From Scatosoma sp045533485 (lineage in GTDB: Bacteria > Bacillota > Clostridia > Christensenellales > Borkfalkiaceae): 64,000 nucleotides of DNA. The DNA lies in assembly GCA_045533485.1 (NCBI GenBank), contig JAZSHX010000002.1, positions 1 through 64,000 on the forward strand, read 5' to 3'. This document shows positions 49,246 to 57,685 of the stretch, piece after piece (within the stretch, counting starts at the first letter, position 1; each line of letters opens with the position of its first letter). The position numbers and the translations under genes were made by a program. Below the pieces are notes generated by a model. It worked only from the letters and a program-made list of their open reading frames with translations. It made no database searches and was not told the DNA's origin.

Positions 49246-51327
49246 ATGGCTAGAGAATACGATTTGCTTCATACCAGAAACTTTGGTATTATGGCGCACA
49301 TCGACGCAGGTAAAACGACGACGACCGAACGTATTTTGTTCTACACCGGTAAAACCCATAAAATCGGTGATACCCACGAAGGTACCGCTGTTATGGACTG
49401 GATGGCTCAAGAACAAGAACGCGGTATCACGATTACGTCCGCTGCTACGACTTGCGTTTGGAAGGGACATCGCTTCAACATCATCGATACCCCGGGCCAC
49501 GTTGACTTCACGGTAGAGGTTGAACGTTCGCTCCGCGTACTCGACGGTGCGGTTGCAACCTTCTGCGCAAAAGGCGGCGTTGAACCGCAATCGGAAACCG
49601 TTTGGAGACAAGCGGATAATTACGGCGTTCCCCGTATTGCCTACGTTAACAAAATGGACATCAACGGCGCGGACTATTTCCGTGTTGAAAAAATGATCCG
49701 TGAAAGACTGGGTGCAAACCCTGTACCCATCGAGCTTCCCATCGGGAAAGAAGATACCTTCAAGCGTATCGTCGACCTTATTAAAATGGAAGCGGAAGTT
49801 TACTACGACGATCTTGGTAAAGATTTCCGTAAAGAACCTATTCCTGCGGATATGATGGATCTTGCAAACGAATACAGAGCGAAACTTGTTGAAGAAGCTG
49901 CATCCGCAAGCGACGAGCTTATGGAAAAATTCTTTGAAGAAGGCGATTTGAGCGAAGAAGACATCATTGCAGGTTTGAGACAACGCTGCTTGAATATGGA
50001 AGCAATTCCTATGCTTTGCGGTTCGTCTTATAAAAACAAGGGCGTTCAATTCTTGCTTGACGCGGTTATTTCCTTCCTTCCCAGCCCCCTTGACGTTGCT
50101 GCCGTAAAAGGTATCAACCCCAAGACGGAAGAAGAAGAAACGAGAGAAACGTCGGACAGCGCTCCTTTCTCCGGTCTTGCATTTAAGATTGCAACCGACC
50201 CGTTCGTTGGCTCGCTTGCATATTTCCGTGCGTACTCCGGTGTGTTGGAAGCTGGTTCTTACGTGTATAACTCCACGAAAGAAAAGAAAGAAAGAGTTGG
50301 CCGTTTGGTGCAAATGCACGCAAACGAAAGAAAGGATATCCCCGAAATTTGTTCGGGTGACATCTGCGCCATCGTTGGTTTGAAGTATACCACGACGGGC
50401 GACACGCTCTGCGACGAAAAACACCCCATCATCCTTGAAAAGATGGTATTCCCTGAGCCCGTTATCCAACTTTCCCTTGAACCCAAGACGAAAGCTGGTC
50501 AAGAAAAGATGACGATGGCGCTTATCAAACTTGCGGAAGAAGACCCTACGTTCAAGACGTATACCGATCAAGAAACGGGCCAAACGATTATCGCAGGTAT
50601 GGGTGAATTGCACCTTGACATCATCGTTGACAGATTGCTTCGCGAATTTAAGGTGGAAGCAAACGTCGGCGCTCCCCAAGTAGCTTACCGTGAAACGTTC
50701 CGCAAGGAAGTGGAAGCGGAAGGTATGTACAAGCGTCAATCGGGCGGTAAAGGTCAATACGGGCATTGTAAGCTTCGCTTGATTCCCCAAGAACCGGGCG
50801 CTGGCTATGCGTTTGAAGATCAAACGGTTGGCGGTTCTATTCCTAAGGAATATATCCCCGCAATCGACAAGGGTATTCAAGAAGCTGCAAAGAACGGTTA
50901 TCTTGCAGGCTACGAAATGGTAGACTTCAAGGTAGTGGTTTACGACGGTTCGTACCACGAAGTCGACTCTTCGGAAATGGCGTTCAAAATTGCCGGTTCG
51001 ATGGGCTTCAAGAACGGTATGACCAAAGCAAACCCTGTGCTCCTTGAACCGATTATGAAAGTGCAAATCATCACGCCGGAAGATTATTTCGGTGACTTGA
51101 TGGGTAACGTTTCCGGCCGTCGCGGTACGATTCTTGGTACAGACGATAGAAACGGCGCGAAGATTATCGACGCAGAAATTCCCCTTTCCGAAATGTTTGG
51201 TTACGCAACGGAACTTCGTTCGAGAACGCAAGGCCGTGGTCAATTCACGATGCAATTCGACCATTACAACGAAGTACCTTCCAGCATTTCCAAGGAAATC
51301 GTTGAAAAACGCGGTAAGAAGGACTAA
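49246..51327 (+). CDS. fusA: Elongation factor G
   Basis: Translocation GTPase. 693 residues, full length. GTPase motifs: G1 AHIDAGKTTTTERIL (17-31), G2 ERGITITSA, G3 DTPGHVDF, G4 NKMD. Domains II-V follow, including the domain IV tip region YKRQSGGKGQYGHC typical of translation-active EF-G rather than EF-G2. AGAGGTAA lies before the ATG. In its antisense frames there are long open stretches caused by codon bias, not genes. A weak CCCTAC/GTAGGG hairpin follows at 51344-51364. Confidence 0.98.
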   Translation: MAREYDLLHTRNFGIMAHIDAGKTTTTERILFYTGKTHKIGDTHEGTAVMDWMAQEQERGITITSAATTCVWKGHRFNIIDTPGHVDFTVEVERSLRVLDGAVATFCAKGGVEPQSETVWRQADNYGVPRIAYVNKMDINGADYFRVEKMIRERLGANPVPIELPIGKEDTFKRIVDLIKMEAEVYYDDLGKDFRKEPIPADMMDLANEYRAKLVEEAASASDELMEKFFEEGDLSEEDIIAGLRQRCLNMEAIPMLCGSSYKNKGVQFLLDAVISFLPSPLDVAAVKGINPKTEEEETRETSDSAPFSGLAFKIATDPFVGSLAYFRAYSGVLEAGSYVYNSTKEKKERVGRLVQMHANERKDIPEICSGDICAIVGLKYTTTGDTLCDEKHPIILEKMVFPEPVIQLSLEPKTKAGQEKMTMALIKLAEEDPTFKTYTDQETGQTIIAGMGELHLDIIVDRLLREFKVEANVGAPQVAYRETFRKEVEAEGMYKRQSGGKGQYGHCKLRLIPQEPGAGYAFEDQTVGGSIPKEYIPAIDKGIQEAAKNGYLAGYEMVDFKVVVYDGSYHEVDSSEMAFKIAGSMGFKNGMTKANPVLLEPIMKVQIITPEDYFGDLMGNVSGRRGTILGTDDRNGAKIIDAEIPLSEMFGYATELRSRTQGRGQFTMQFDHYNEVPSSISKEIVEKRGKKD

Positions 51328-51413
51328 AAGCAAACAAATTGTTTCCCTACGAAAAAAAAGTAGGGCAACAAAGGAAAATTATCAAAAATTTTACAAAAAC
51401 AGCCGTAAAACAT

Positions 51414-51442
51414 TTGATAAATTTTCAAATTTAAGATATAAT
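51414..51442 (+). promoter_or_regulatory. Separate promoter of tuf
   Basis: TTGATA (51414-51419), 17 nt, TATAAT (51437-51442). The start near 51449 leaves a leader of about 130 nt. Confidence 0.75.
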
Positions 51443-51493
51443 ATAATCGTCCAAATATGGATGGCAATATTTATCTGCGTTTCATTTTACGAA

Positions 51494-51538
51494 AAAATGA
51501 TAGATAGCTGCGTCCGAAAGCGGATAAGTTATCATTTT
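51494..51538 (+). other. Hairpin in the tuf leader
   Basis: AAAATGATA (51494-51502) pairs with TATCATTTT (51530-51538); inside it TCCG-AAAG-CGGA (51513-51524) forms a second hairpin. It lies 40 nt before the ATG and could be regulatory. Confidence 0.5.
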
Positions 51539-51577
51539 AATAAAAAAATATTATAGAAAAATCGGAGGATTTTAATT

Positions 51578-52807
51578 ATGGCTAAAGCTAAATTTGACAG
51601 AAGCAAACCCCACGTTAACATTGGTACGATCGGCCACGTTGACCACGGTAAAACGACTTTGACCGCAGCTATCACGATGGTAATGGCAGCTCGCGGCGGT
51701 GCTGAAAAGATGAGATATGACCAAATCGATAAAGCACCCGAAGAAAGAGCACGTGGTATCACAAACAACACCGCAGACATAGCTTAACAAACGGATGCAC
51801 GTCACTATGCACACGTTGACTGCCCGGGTCACGCTGACTACGTTAAAAACATGATCACGGGTGCTGCACAAATGGACGGTGCTATCCTTGTTTGTGCTGC
51901 TACCGACGGTCCCATGCCCCAAACGAAAGAACACATCTTGCTTGCTCGCCAAGTAGGTGTACCTTACATCGTTGTATTCCTTAACAAAGTAGACCAATTC
52001 GCAGATGACGAAAGAGATGAAATGTGCGAACTCGTTGAAATGGAAATCCGTGAACTTCTTGACAAGTACGAATTCCCTGGCGACGATACCCCCATCATCC
52101 GCGGTTCCGCTTTGAAAGCACTCGAAGTTGCAAGCTCCGACAAACCCGCTGATCAAATCATTGCTGATCCCGCAGTTGCTCCCATCCTTGAACTCATGGA
52201 TGCAGTAGACAGCTACATCAAGACGCCTGAACGTGACGCAGACAAGCCCTTCTTGCTTCCTGTAGAAGACGTATTCACGATTTCTGGTCGTGGTACTGTT
52301 GCTACCGGTCGTGTAGAAAGAGGTACGGCTCACGTTGGTGATCCTGCTGAAATCGTTGGTTTGATCGACAAACCCGTTGGCACGGTTATCACCGGTCTTG
52401 AAATGTTCCACAAGATGCTTGACCAAGCAGAAGCAGGCGACAACGTTGGTGCGCTTCTTCGTGGTATCGATAGAACGGGTATCCAAAAGGGTCAAGTTAT
52501 CGCGAAACCCGGTTCCGTTGCTACTGGTACGGAATTCACGGCTCAAGTATACGTTTTGAAGAAGGAAGAAGGTGGTCGTCACACGGCATTCTTCAACCAC
52601 TACAGACCTCAATTCTTCGTTCGTACGACGGACGTTACCGGTATGATCGAACTTCCCGAAGGCGTAGAAATGGTTATGCCTGGCGACAACATCGAAATGA
52701 AAGTTGTCCTTATCAAACCCGTTGCTTTGGAAGCTGGTCTTAAGTTCGCTATCCGTGAAGGTGGTAGAACGGTTGGTTCCGGTTCCATCGTTAAGGTTAT
52801 CAAATAA
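51578..52807 (+). pseudogene. tuf: Elongation factor Tu with an in-frame stop
   Basis: The frame from ATG 51578 (CGGAGG upstream) to TAA 52805 would give about 409 residues. G1 GHVDHGKTTLTAA, G3 DCPGHADY and the domains II and III are intact. Yet codon 70 (51785-51787) is TAA where EF-Tu has Tyr. The eight codons before it hold more changes against the invariant GITINTAHVEY: it reads GITNNTADIA then stop, i.e. Ile to Asn, His to Asp, Val to Ile, Glu to Ala. Frame is kept and no other lesion is seen. Either an assembly/consensus error in a repeated gene, a very young pseudogene with another tuf copy elsewhere, or readthrough; the first two are more likely. Confidence 0.85.
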
Positions 52808-52824
52808 TCTATCGTAGATGAATT

Positions 52825-52857
52825 AAACAGCTTATCTTCGGATAAGCTGTTTTTTTG
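52825..52857 (+). terminator. Terminator of the str operon / tuf
   Basis: AAACAGCTTATC (about 52825-52836), TTCG tetraloop, GATAAGCTGTTT, then a run of T to 52857. Confidence 0.95.
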
Positions 52858-52935
52858 TTTGTATGTCTAATTTTGTATGCAAACGTGTCTGTTTTTTGCT
52901 GTTTGACCGCATGCTTCATTGTTTGTATTCTTAAT

Positions 52936-52971
52936 CAAACAGCCCGTAAATCACGATTTACGGGCTGTTTT
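52936..52971. terminator. Terminator of the GH30 gene
   Basis: AAACAGCCCGTAAATC (about 52937-52952) and its perfect 16-nt complement (52955-52970), 2-nt loop. Likely serves the minus-strand GH30 gene. Confidence 0.85.
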
Positions 52972-52989
52972 AGCGTATTTAAGTTAAGT

Positions 52990-54306
52990 TTACGGTTCTA
53001 AGATAATCGTAACAACGGAAGCCGCAGGAGAGCTGATTTCCAACGCTTTACGATCATAGCGCAGGTTCAATAAATCATAATCGTTGCCACTGTTGTTGAA
53101 GATGTTTACAACAATCGTTCCGTCGGGGTTTTCCATGGCGGAGCATTGTACAAGTTCGTGGAAGGAAGACGTGTATAACGTGTTGGCTTTTGGCTGAATA
53201 AAATGTGAGAACATCCACGTTTGATAATAAATCGTCGATGGAACAAGCGTATTTGTTTTTGTATCAAAGCGTAAAGGCGCGTCACAGCCACCATTGCCTG
53301 GTCTATTATGATAAGGCCCGCCTTCTTCATCTAAAATCAAGTTCCACTCGCAAATACCTTGCGTGCCGTGGGAAATAGTATTCACCATTTCCTTGGCGTA
53401 AGCCGTGGTTGTGCGGTCAATTTGACCTAAGGAGCGGCAAAATTCGGACAAAATCACACGTTTGTCGGGATATTGACGGCGAACGGCTTCAATAGCGCCA
53501 TAATGATCGCCAGTATACCAGTGGAAACCAACACCATCCAAAACGTCGCCTGCCGCCGCAAACGAAGCATTTGCGCGCTCGTATAAACGTTCTTTGTTGT
53601 GATCCCAGCAATAGAGCTGCACGTTGATATGATGTTTATCTAATGTTTTTCTCAGTATTTTAGCAAAAGCAGCTTCTTCTTCGGCGGTAAATTGACAGCT
53701 TTCCCACGTAGGCGCGGCTTTTGCTTCATTTTGCAAGGTTAAAATACTAATTTCAATGCCTTCTTCCTTGTATGCTTGTATAAATTTAACTAAATATTCG
53801 GCATATAACGCATAATATTCCATTTTTAATTTACCGCCTTGGAAACGGCAACCCGTATCCTTCATAAACGCAGGCGGGCTCCAAGGCGAAGCCATAAACG
53901 TAATGGGATATTTTGCGTGCGCCATAGCGTCCTTTACAAATGGAATAACGTATTTTCTATCACGCTCGATAGAAAACGTATGCAAATCTAAATCATTTTC
54001 TTCTACGTAGCAAAATTCGTCCAAGGCAAAATCGGACGAACCGATACATAAGCGGCAAAAATTATATTTCAATCCGCTTTCCCCGAAGAGTAACTCCAAG
54101 GTTTTTTCCTTGTCGGATTTTGACATAAGCGCGTAATTATACGCTGCGCTTTCCGTGAACGCACCGCCAAAACCCAGCCAATCGGTGGGGCGTTTTACGG
54201 AAAATACATTGATGACACCGTGTTCTCTTATGGCTTCTTGAAACTCTCCAAGGGTAATTTCCTCAATTTTATTATCTATTTGTATATAAGCTGCTTTAAC
54301 CTTCAT
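52990..54306 (-). CDS. Glycoside hydrolase family 30, glucosylceramidase-like
   Basis: 438 residues without signal peptide, so cytoplasmic. GFGGAFTESAAYN near 46, SPWSPPAFMKDTG near 140, acid/base Glu194 in LTLQNEAKA and nucleophile Glu288 in VILSEFCRS mark the GH30 (beta-glucosidase/glucosylceramidase or related beta-glycosidase) family; the C-terminal beta domain has GTIVVNIFNNSGNDYDLL. No importer is adjacent, thus the substrate is open. GGAG lies 10 nt before the ATG. Single gene with its own promoter, duplicated upstream repeats and terminator. It is an accessory gene in composition and context; horizontal gain is possible. Confidence 0.9.
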   Translation of the reverse strand: MKVKAAYIQIDNKIEEITLGEFQEAIREHGVINVFSVKRPTDWLGFGGAFTESAAYNYALMSKSDKEKTLELLFGESGLKYNFCRLCIGSSDFALDEFCYVEENDLDLHTFSIERDRKYVIPFVKDAMAHAKYPITFMASPWSPPAFMKDTGCRFQGGKLKMEYYALYAEYLVKFIQAYKEEGIEISILTLQNEAKAAPTWESCQFTAEEEAAFAKILRKTLDKHHINVQLYCWDHNKERLYERANASFAAAGDVLDGVGFHWYTGDHYGAIEAVRRQYPDKRVILSEFCRSLGQIDRTTTAYAKEMVNTISHGTQGICEWNLILDEEGGPYHNRPGNGGCDAPLRFDTKTNTLVPSTIYYQTWMFSHFIQPKANTLYTSSFHELVQCSAMENPDGTIVVNIFNNSGNDYDLLNLRYDRKALEISSPAASVVTIILEP

Positions 54307-54307
54307 T

Positions 54308-54385
54308 GCGTGTTACTCCATAAATAGGCATAGTTTTAAGTGATTTAATGTGATATTTTACAACAAATCGCGTGTTATTCCACAA
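54308..54385 (-). repeat. Duplicated ribosome-site region upstream of GH30
   Basis: On the minus strand TGGAGTAACACGC (just before the GH30 ATG) has an upstream near-copy TGGAATAACACGC (about 54370-54383). The second copy is not followed by a start codon. It may be a tandem duplication or a protein/RNA binding site. Confidence 0.45.
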
Positions 54386-54411
54386 TAAAATTGCCAAATT
54401 TGACTATATAC

Positions 54412-54440
54412 ATTATATCATTTATCGAAATGAAAGTCAA
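54412..54440 (-). promoter_or_regulatory. Promoter of the GH30 gene
   Basis: Minus strand TTGACT (54440-54435), 17 nt, TATAAT (54417-54412). Leader about 100 nt. Confidence 0.8.
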
Positions 54441-54484
54441 TGCTATTACAAGTAAAATCACATAAAAGCCTTAAAAAACAGGCA

Positions 54485-54574
54485 ATTATGTCACACATAA
54501 TACCTATGTCTGAAATAATAACTCCACAAAAACTTCATATTATGTCTCGCATAATACCTATGCCTGACATAATA
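54485..54574. repeat. Two 36-bp near-identical repeats upstream of the GH30 promoter
   Basis: Units at 54485-54520 and 54539-54574 agree at 32 of 36 positions and start 54 bp apart, about five helical turns. Each begins with a dyad TTATG-N5-CATAA and contains the invariant CATAATACCTATG, ending in ATAATA; the second also has TATG-N5-CATA. They lie 45-135 bp upstream of the GH30 -35. This is the only distinct content of the 354-bp gap besides promoter and terminator; a short ORF across it (54440-54649) is a by-product. Confidence 0.75.
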
Positions 54575-54593
54575 CAAACAAGAAAAATAACAA

Positions 54594-54636
54594 AAACCGC
54601 AGCTTTTCTATCCAAAGAGAGAGTGGCTGCGGTTTT
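54594..54636. terminator. Terminator of the polyamine-type operon
   Basis: AAAACCGCAGC (54594-54604) pairs with GCTGCGGTTTT (54626-54636) around a 21-nt loop; on the minus strand a T-rich run follows. Confidence 0.75.
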
Positions 54637-54660
54637 ATGTGTTTTTTGATAAAGAACGTT

Positions 54661-56028
54661 TTATTTGATATTATTCCACATTCTATTTGCGCGTTCGTTG
54701 GTTTCCTTATCAAAATAGCTCATAACAACAAGGCGGTTGATTGTAGTTGTGTCGGGATATTGCGCGTATAATTGTCTATATTGTTGGTCGGAAGGGGCGG
54801 TTATGGTGTAATCTTCGCCGAAGAAGTAGCTCACGTCATATTCGATAGTGTTTTCATCACCGTCTTCCGCGCCGTACATTTCTTCCGTGTAAGCAAACAC
54901 GTCGTCGCCTGCGATACAGCTTGTATAACCGATATAATACATATTACGGATTACGTTTTGCGGTTGAGAAACAAAGTTAACAAACGCAGTTGCCGCCTTT
55001 ACGTTGGCGTCTTTCGTAAGTACCCAGCCGTCAAACCACAAATTCGATGCGGCTTTTGGAATAGTATATTCCAAAATAAGGGGTATTTCGTTGCTTTCGG
55101 CTTCGTCGATGATAAACACAGCGTCGCCGCTCCATTGATAGGATGCGTCCAAACGGCCTGCAATCATGTCCGATTTACCTTCGTCTGTTTCCAAACCGTA
55201 CAAATTGCCGCGTGCAGTTTCCAGTTTCTTCTTAGCGGCGTTCATAACATCCACGGACGTGTCGTTCATTTTTGCGGATAAAATACTCTTGTATTCAGCA
55301 AGTGTAATTTCACCGCTGTCCAACTTTGCTTGCAAAGCAAGCAATTCCGCTTCATAATACATACCAAGCCCTGCAAAATACGAATCGCGCACGTTATCTT
55401 TCATGGTGATTTTGCGCGTAGTGGCAGGGGAAGTAAGACAATCCCAGCTGCTCATAATTTCGCGGGCTTGATTGATGTCGGGGTGAATATTTGCAGGATT
55501 AAACACAAAACCCGTTGAGCCCCACATATAGCCTGCGGTATATTCCGACCATTTGCTGCCGTCTTTCAACGTACCGCTTTCAAATACGCTTTGAATATAC
55601 GGGGAAACGTTTTGCACGTAATAGTTCAAAGGGTTGGATTTATCAAAAAACTCTGTAGGATATTTTTGAATAAAGCCTTCCGCGGCAAGCTTCATAATCA
55701 TGTATTCGGAAGGGCACAGCAAATCGTAAGTATCGCCCATCTTAATCTTGTTGTACATAGTTTCATTGTCTTGCAAAGAAACGTATTCCACGGTAATTGT
55801 TTCGCCGTAAACGTTCTTATACCACGTTTCAAATTCCTTATAAATAGGCAATGCATCAGCGGAAAAATAGCTATCCTCGCCGCCTTCGTCGATGTATTCG
55901 TCCCAGCTCGCAATTCGTAAAACATTTTTATCGCGTTTGGCGGTATTGTTCGCGTTGTTGCAAGCGGCTAAGGGGCAAACGGAAATAAACAAGCCTGCGG
56001 CAAGTGCGCAATGTAACAGTTTTCTCAT
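54661..56028 (-). CDS. potD: Spermidine/putrescine-type ABC substrate-binding lipoprotein
   Basis: 455 residues, about 100 more than usual PotD. Lipobox-like CPLAAC, Cys near 23. NVLRIASWDEYID near 35-47 and YDLLCPSEYMIMKLAAEGFIQ near 105 match PotD/PotF; the mid region 225-310 (EAELLALQAKLDSGEITLAEYKSIL, abbreviated) is an insertion not typical for PotD. It ends an operon regulator-potA-potB-potC-potD with 4-bp overlap to potC. Polyamine is inferred from family and gene order. Confidence 0.88.
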   Translation of the reverse strand: MRKLLHCALAAGLFISVCPLAACNNANNTAKRDKNVLRIASWDEYIDEGGEDSYFSADALPIYKEFETWYKNVYGETITVEYVSLQDNETMYNKIKMGDTYDLLCPSEYMIMKLAAEGFIQKYPTEFFDKSNPLNYYVQNVSPYIQSVFESGTLKDGSKWSEYTAGYMWGSTGFVFNPANIHPDINQAREIMSSWDCLTSPATTRKITMKDNVRDSYFAGLGMYYEAELLALQAKLDSGEITLAEYKSILSAKMNDTSVDVMNAAKKKLETARGNLYGLETDEGKSDMIAGRLDASYQWSGDAVFIIDEAESNEIPLILEYTIPKAASNLWFDGWVLTKDANVKAATAFVNFVSQPQNVIRNMYYIGYTSCIAGDDVFAYTEEMYGAEDGDENTIEYDVSYFFGEDYTITAPSDQQYRQLYAQYPDTTTINRLVVMSYFDKETNERANRMWNNIK

Positions 56029-56837
56029 TTGCTTTTACTCCTTGTTTTTCTATACGCCATAATATTCGAGCCGATAACAACGAGTACAATCAGGCAGAAA
56101 ATAATCGCTGTGAATGCCCAGTAGGCCGCCTTAATTTGCGGACCTACTACGTTATTTTTGTCTAAGCCGTAGATATGCGTACTAATCGTTTGGAATGTAT
56201 CGGGTTTGGTGTATGCCGCGATGATATAATCGTCGAGCGATAAAGTAACGGCAAGCAGAAACCCTGCGATGATACCGGGTAAAATTTGAGGAATAATCAC
56301 GCGGAACAACGCTTTTGCTGGTGTTGCGCCCAAATCCAAGGCCGCTTCATATAAATTGTTGTCCATTTGTTTAAGCTTGGGAATAATCGACATCACAACA
56401 AACGGCGTGCATAAAAGCATTTGTCCTAAAACTAAAGGGATATACGTTGATTTATCCAAACCCAAGAAAGAAATCAAAAGCGCAAAGGAAATAGCGGTTA
56501 CTACGTCCGCGTTTATGATGGGGATACGGTTAACGGCAGTCAATGCGCTGTTTGCTCGCTTTTTCGAATAGAAAATCCCGATAGCGCCGATGGTGCCCAA
56601 AATCGTTGACAGCGTAGCCACAACAAGCGCCAAAAGCAACGTTTGCAATACGATATGGATAGGCTCGTTGTCAAAATTAAAGAAATACGCGTAGTGCGTC
56701 CAGCTAAATCCTGCCCACGTTTGAATTTGGTCGCTCTCATTAAAGGAGTTAACGGTCAAAAACAGGATAGGGAAGTAGATAAACAGCAATATTAAGCCGA
56801 TAAATGCCCATTTTAAGATGCTTTTACATTTTACCAT
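56025..56837 (-). CDS. potC: Spermidine/putrescine-type ABC permease
   Basis: 270 residues with six helices: FIGLILLFIYFPILFLTVNSFN at the start, and the EAA loop EAALDLGATPAKALFRVIIPQILPGI near 175-200. The long first periplasmic loop with QTWAGFSWTHYAYFF is typical of PotC. Overlaps potB by 7 bp and potD by 4 bp. Confidence 0.92.
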   Translation of the reverse strand: MVKCKSILKWAFIGLILLFIYFPILFLTVNSFNESDQIQTWAGFSWTHYAYFFNFDNEPIHIVLQTLLLALVVATLSTILGTIGAIGIFYSKKRANSALTAVNRIPIINADVVTAISFALLISFLGLDKSTYIPLVLGQMLLCTPFVVMSIIPKLKQMDNNLYEAALDLGATPAKALFRVIIPQILPGIIAGFLLAVTLSLDDYIIAAYTKPDTFQTISTHIYGLDKNNVVGPQIKAAYWAFTAIIFCLIVLVVIGSNIMAYRKTRSKSK

Positions 56838-57685
56838 AACGAAGCCCCCCTTGCGGTAGAAGTATCGTCTTCGTCAAAGCCGCCCGTCAGCCATGTTACA
56901 AGGAACATGAACATCAAAAGTAACAAGGCGATGAACGAACCGTCGTGCCAAAGGTCGCCTGTGAAATAATCGTCAATCAATTTACCGATAATTTTCACGT
57001 TTCTAAACGTTAAGTAGTTGGATACAACGTAGTTGGTCATAGACGGTAAAAATACCATGGAAACACCGCTGATAATGCCTGCCTTAGATAAAGGCAGCGT
57101 TACTTTGACAAACGCTTTTGCTGGTGTTGCGCCCAAATCCTTCGCCGCTTCCAAATAACTCTTATCAATTTTGATGATAGTGGTGTAAATGGGCAAAATC
57201 ATAAATGGCAGGAAATCGTAAACCATACCGATAATGGTGTTTACGATATTCCACGCGTTGGATTTATTGTAAATGCCCAGCCATACGAACAACTCTTTCA
57301 AAGCGTTAATACGAAGCACGAAATTCACCCACATAGGCACGATAAAAAGCAAAAGCAGGGTAGATTTATTTTTTAGCTTGCATTTTGCAATGATATACGC
57401 CACGGGATAGGCAATCAATAAACAAACGATAGTGCTCATTGCCGAAATGAAAAAGCTAAGCATAATCGTTTTAAAGTTATAGGAAGTGAAGAACGAGAAA
57501 AAGCCTTCTCCGCCTTCATTGAAGAATATGCGCACGTATGCAAACGTGAATTTGCCTGCGTCGTCCGTGAACGCGTAATATAAAATGATAAAGAGCGGAA
57601 TTACGACGAATACTGCCAAAAACAAAGCGTACGGAACGGCAAGCATTTTCCGTGAAAACCGCAATTTGGGTTTTGCGCTGGTCAT
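56831..57685 (-). CDS. potB: Spermidine/putrescine-type ABC permease
   Basis: 284 residues with six helices: MLAVPYALFLAVFVVIPLFIILYYAF (abbreviated) near 14, VNFVLRINALKELF near 128 and the EAA loop EAAKDLGATPAKAFVKVTLPLSKAG near 190, nearly identical in its core (DLGATPAKA) to that of PotC. Overlaps potA by 4 bp and potC by 7 bp, indicating coupled translation. Confidence 0.92.
   Translation of the reverse strand: MTSAKPKLRFSRKMLAVPYALFLAVFVVIPLFIILYYAFTDDAGKFTFAYVRIFFNEGGEGFFSFFTSYNFKTIMLSFFISAMSTIVCLLIAYPVAYIIAKCKLKNKSTLLLLFIVPMWVNFVLRINALKELFVWLGIYNKSNAWNIVNTIIGMVYDFLPFMILPIYTTIIKIDKSYLEAAKDLGATPAKAFVKVTLPLSKAGIISGVSMVFLPSMTNYVVSNYLTFRNVKIIGKLIDDYFTGDLWHDGSFIALLLLMFMFLVTWLTGGFDEDDTSTARGASLW

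Noticed and set aside
48577..51333. 918-residue open frame antisense to rpsG and fusA
   Set aside because: Highly expressed genes with strong codon bias leave long antisense frames; composition (many His, Arg, Phe) is that of a shadow and there is no start signal.
51785..51787. Reassigned UAA stop codon
   Set aside because: Other genes in the window (for example guaA, rsmH, mraZ, tuf itself) end normally at TAA, so the codon is not generally reassigned.
54485..54574. CRISPR array
   Set aside because: Only two units with internal mismatches, no cas genes and a position at a promoter.
54440..54649. 69-residue frame in the gap before the polyamine-type operon
   Set aside because: It is made of the 36-bp repeats and the terminator; no ribosome site.
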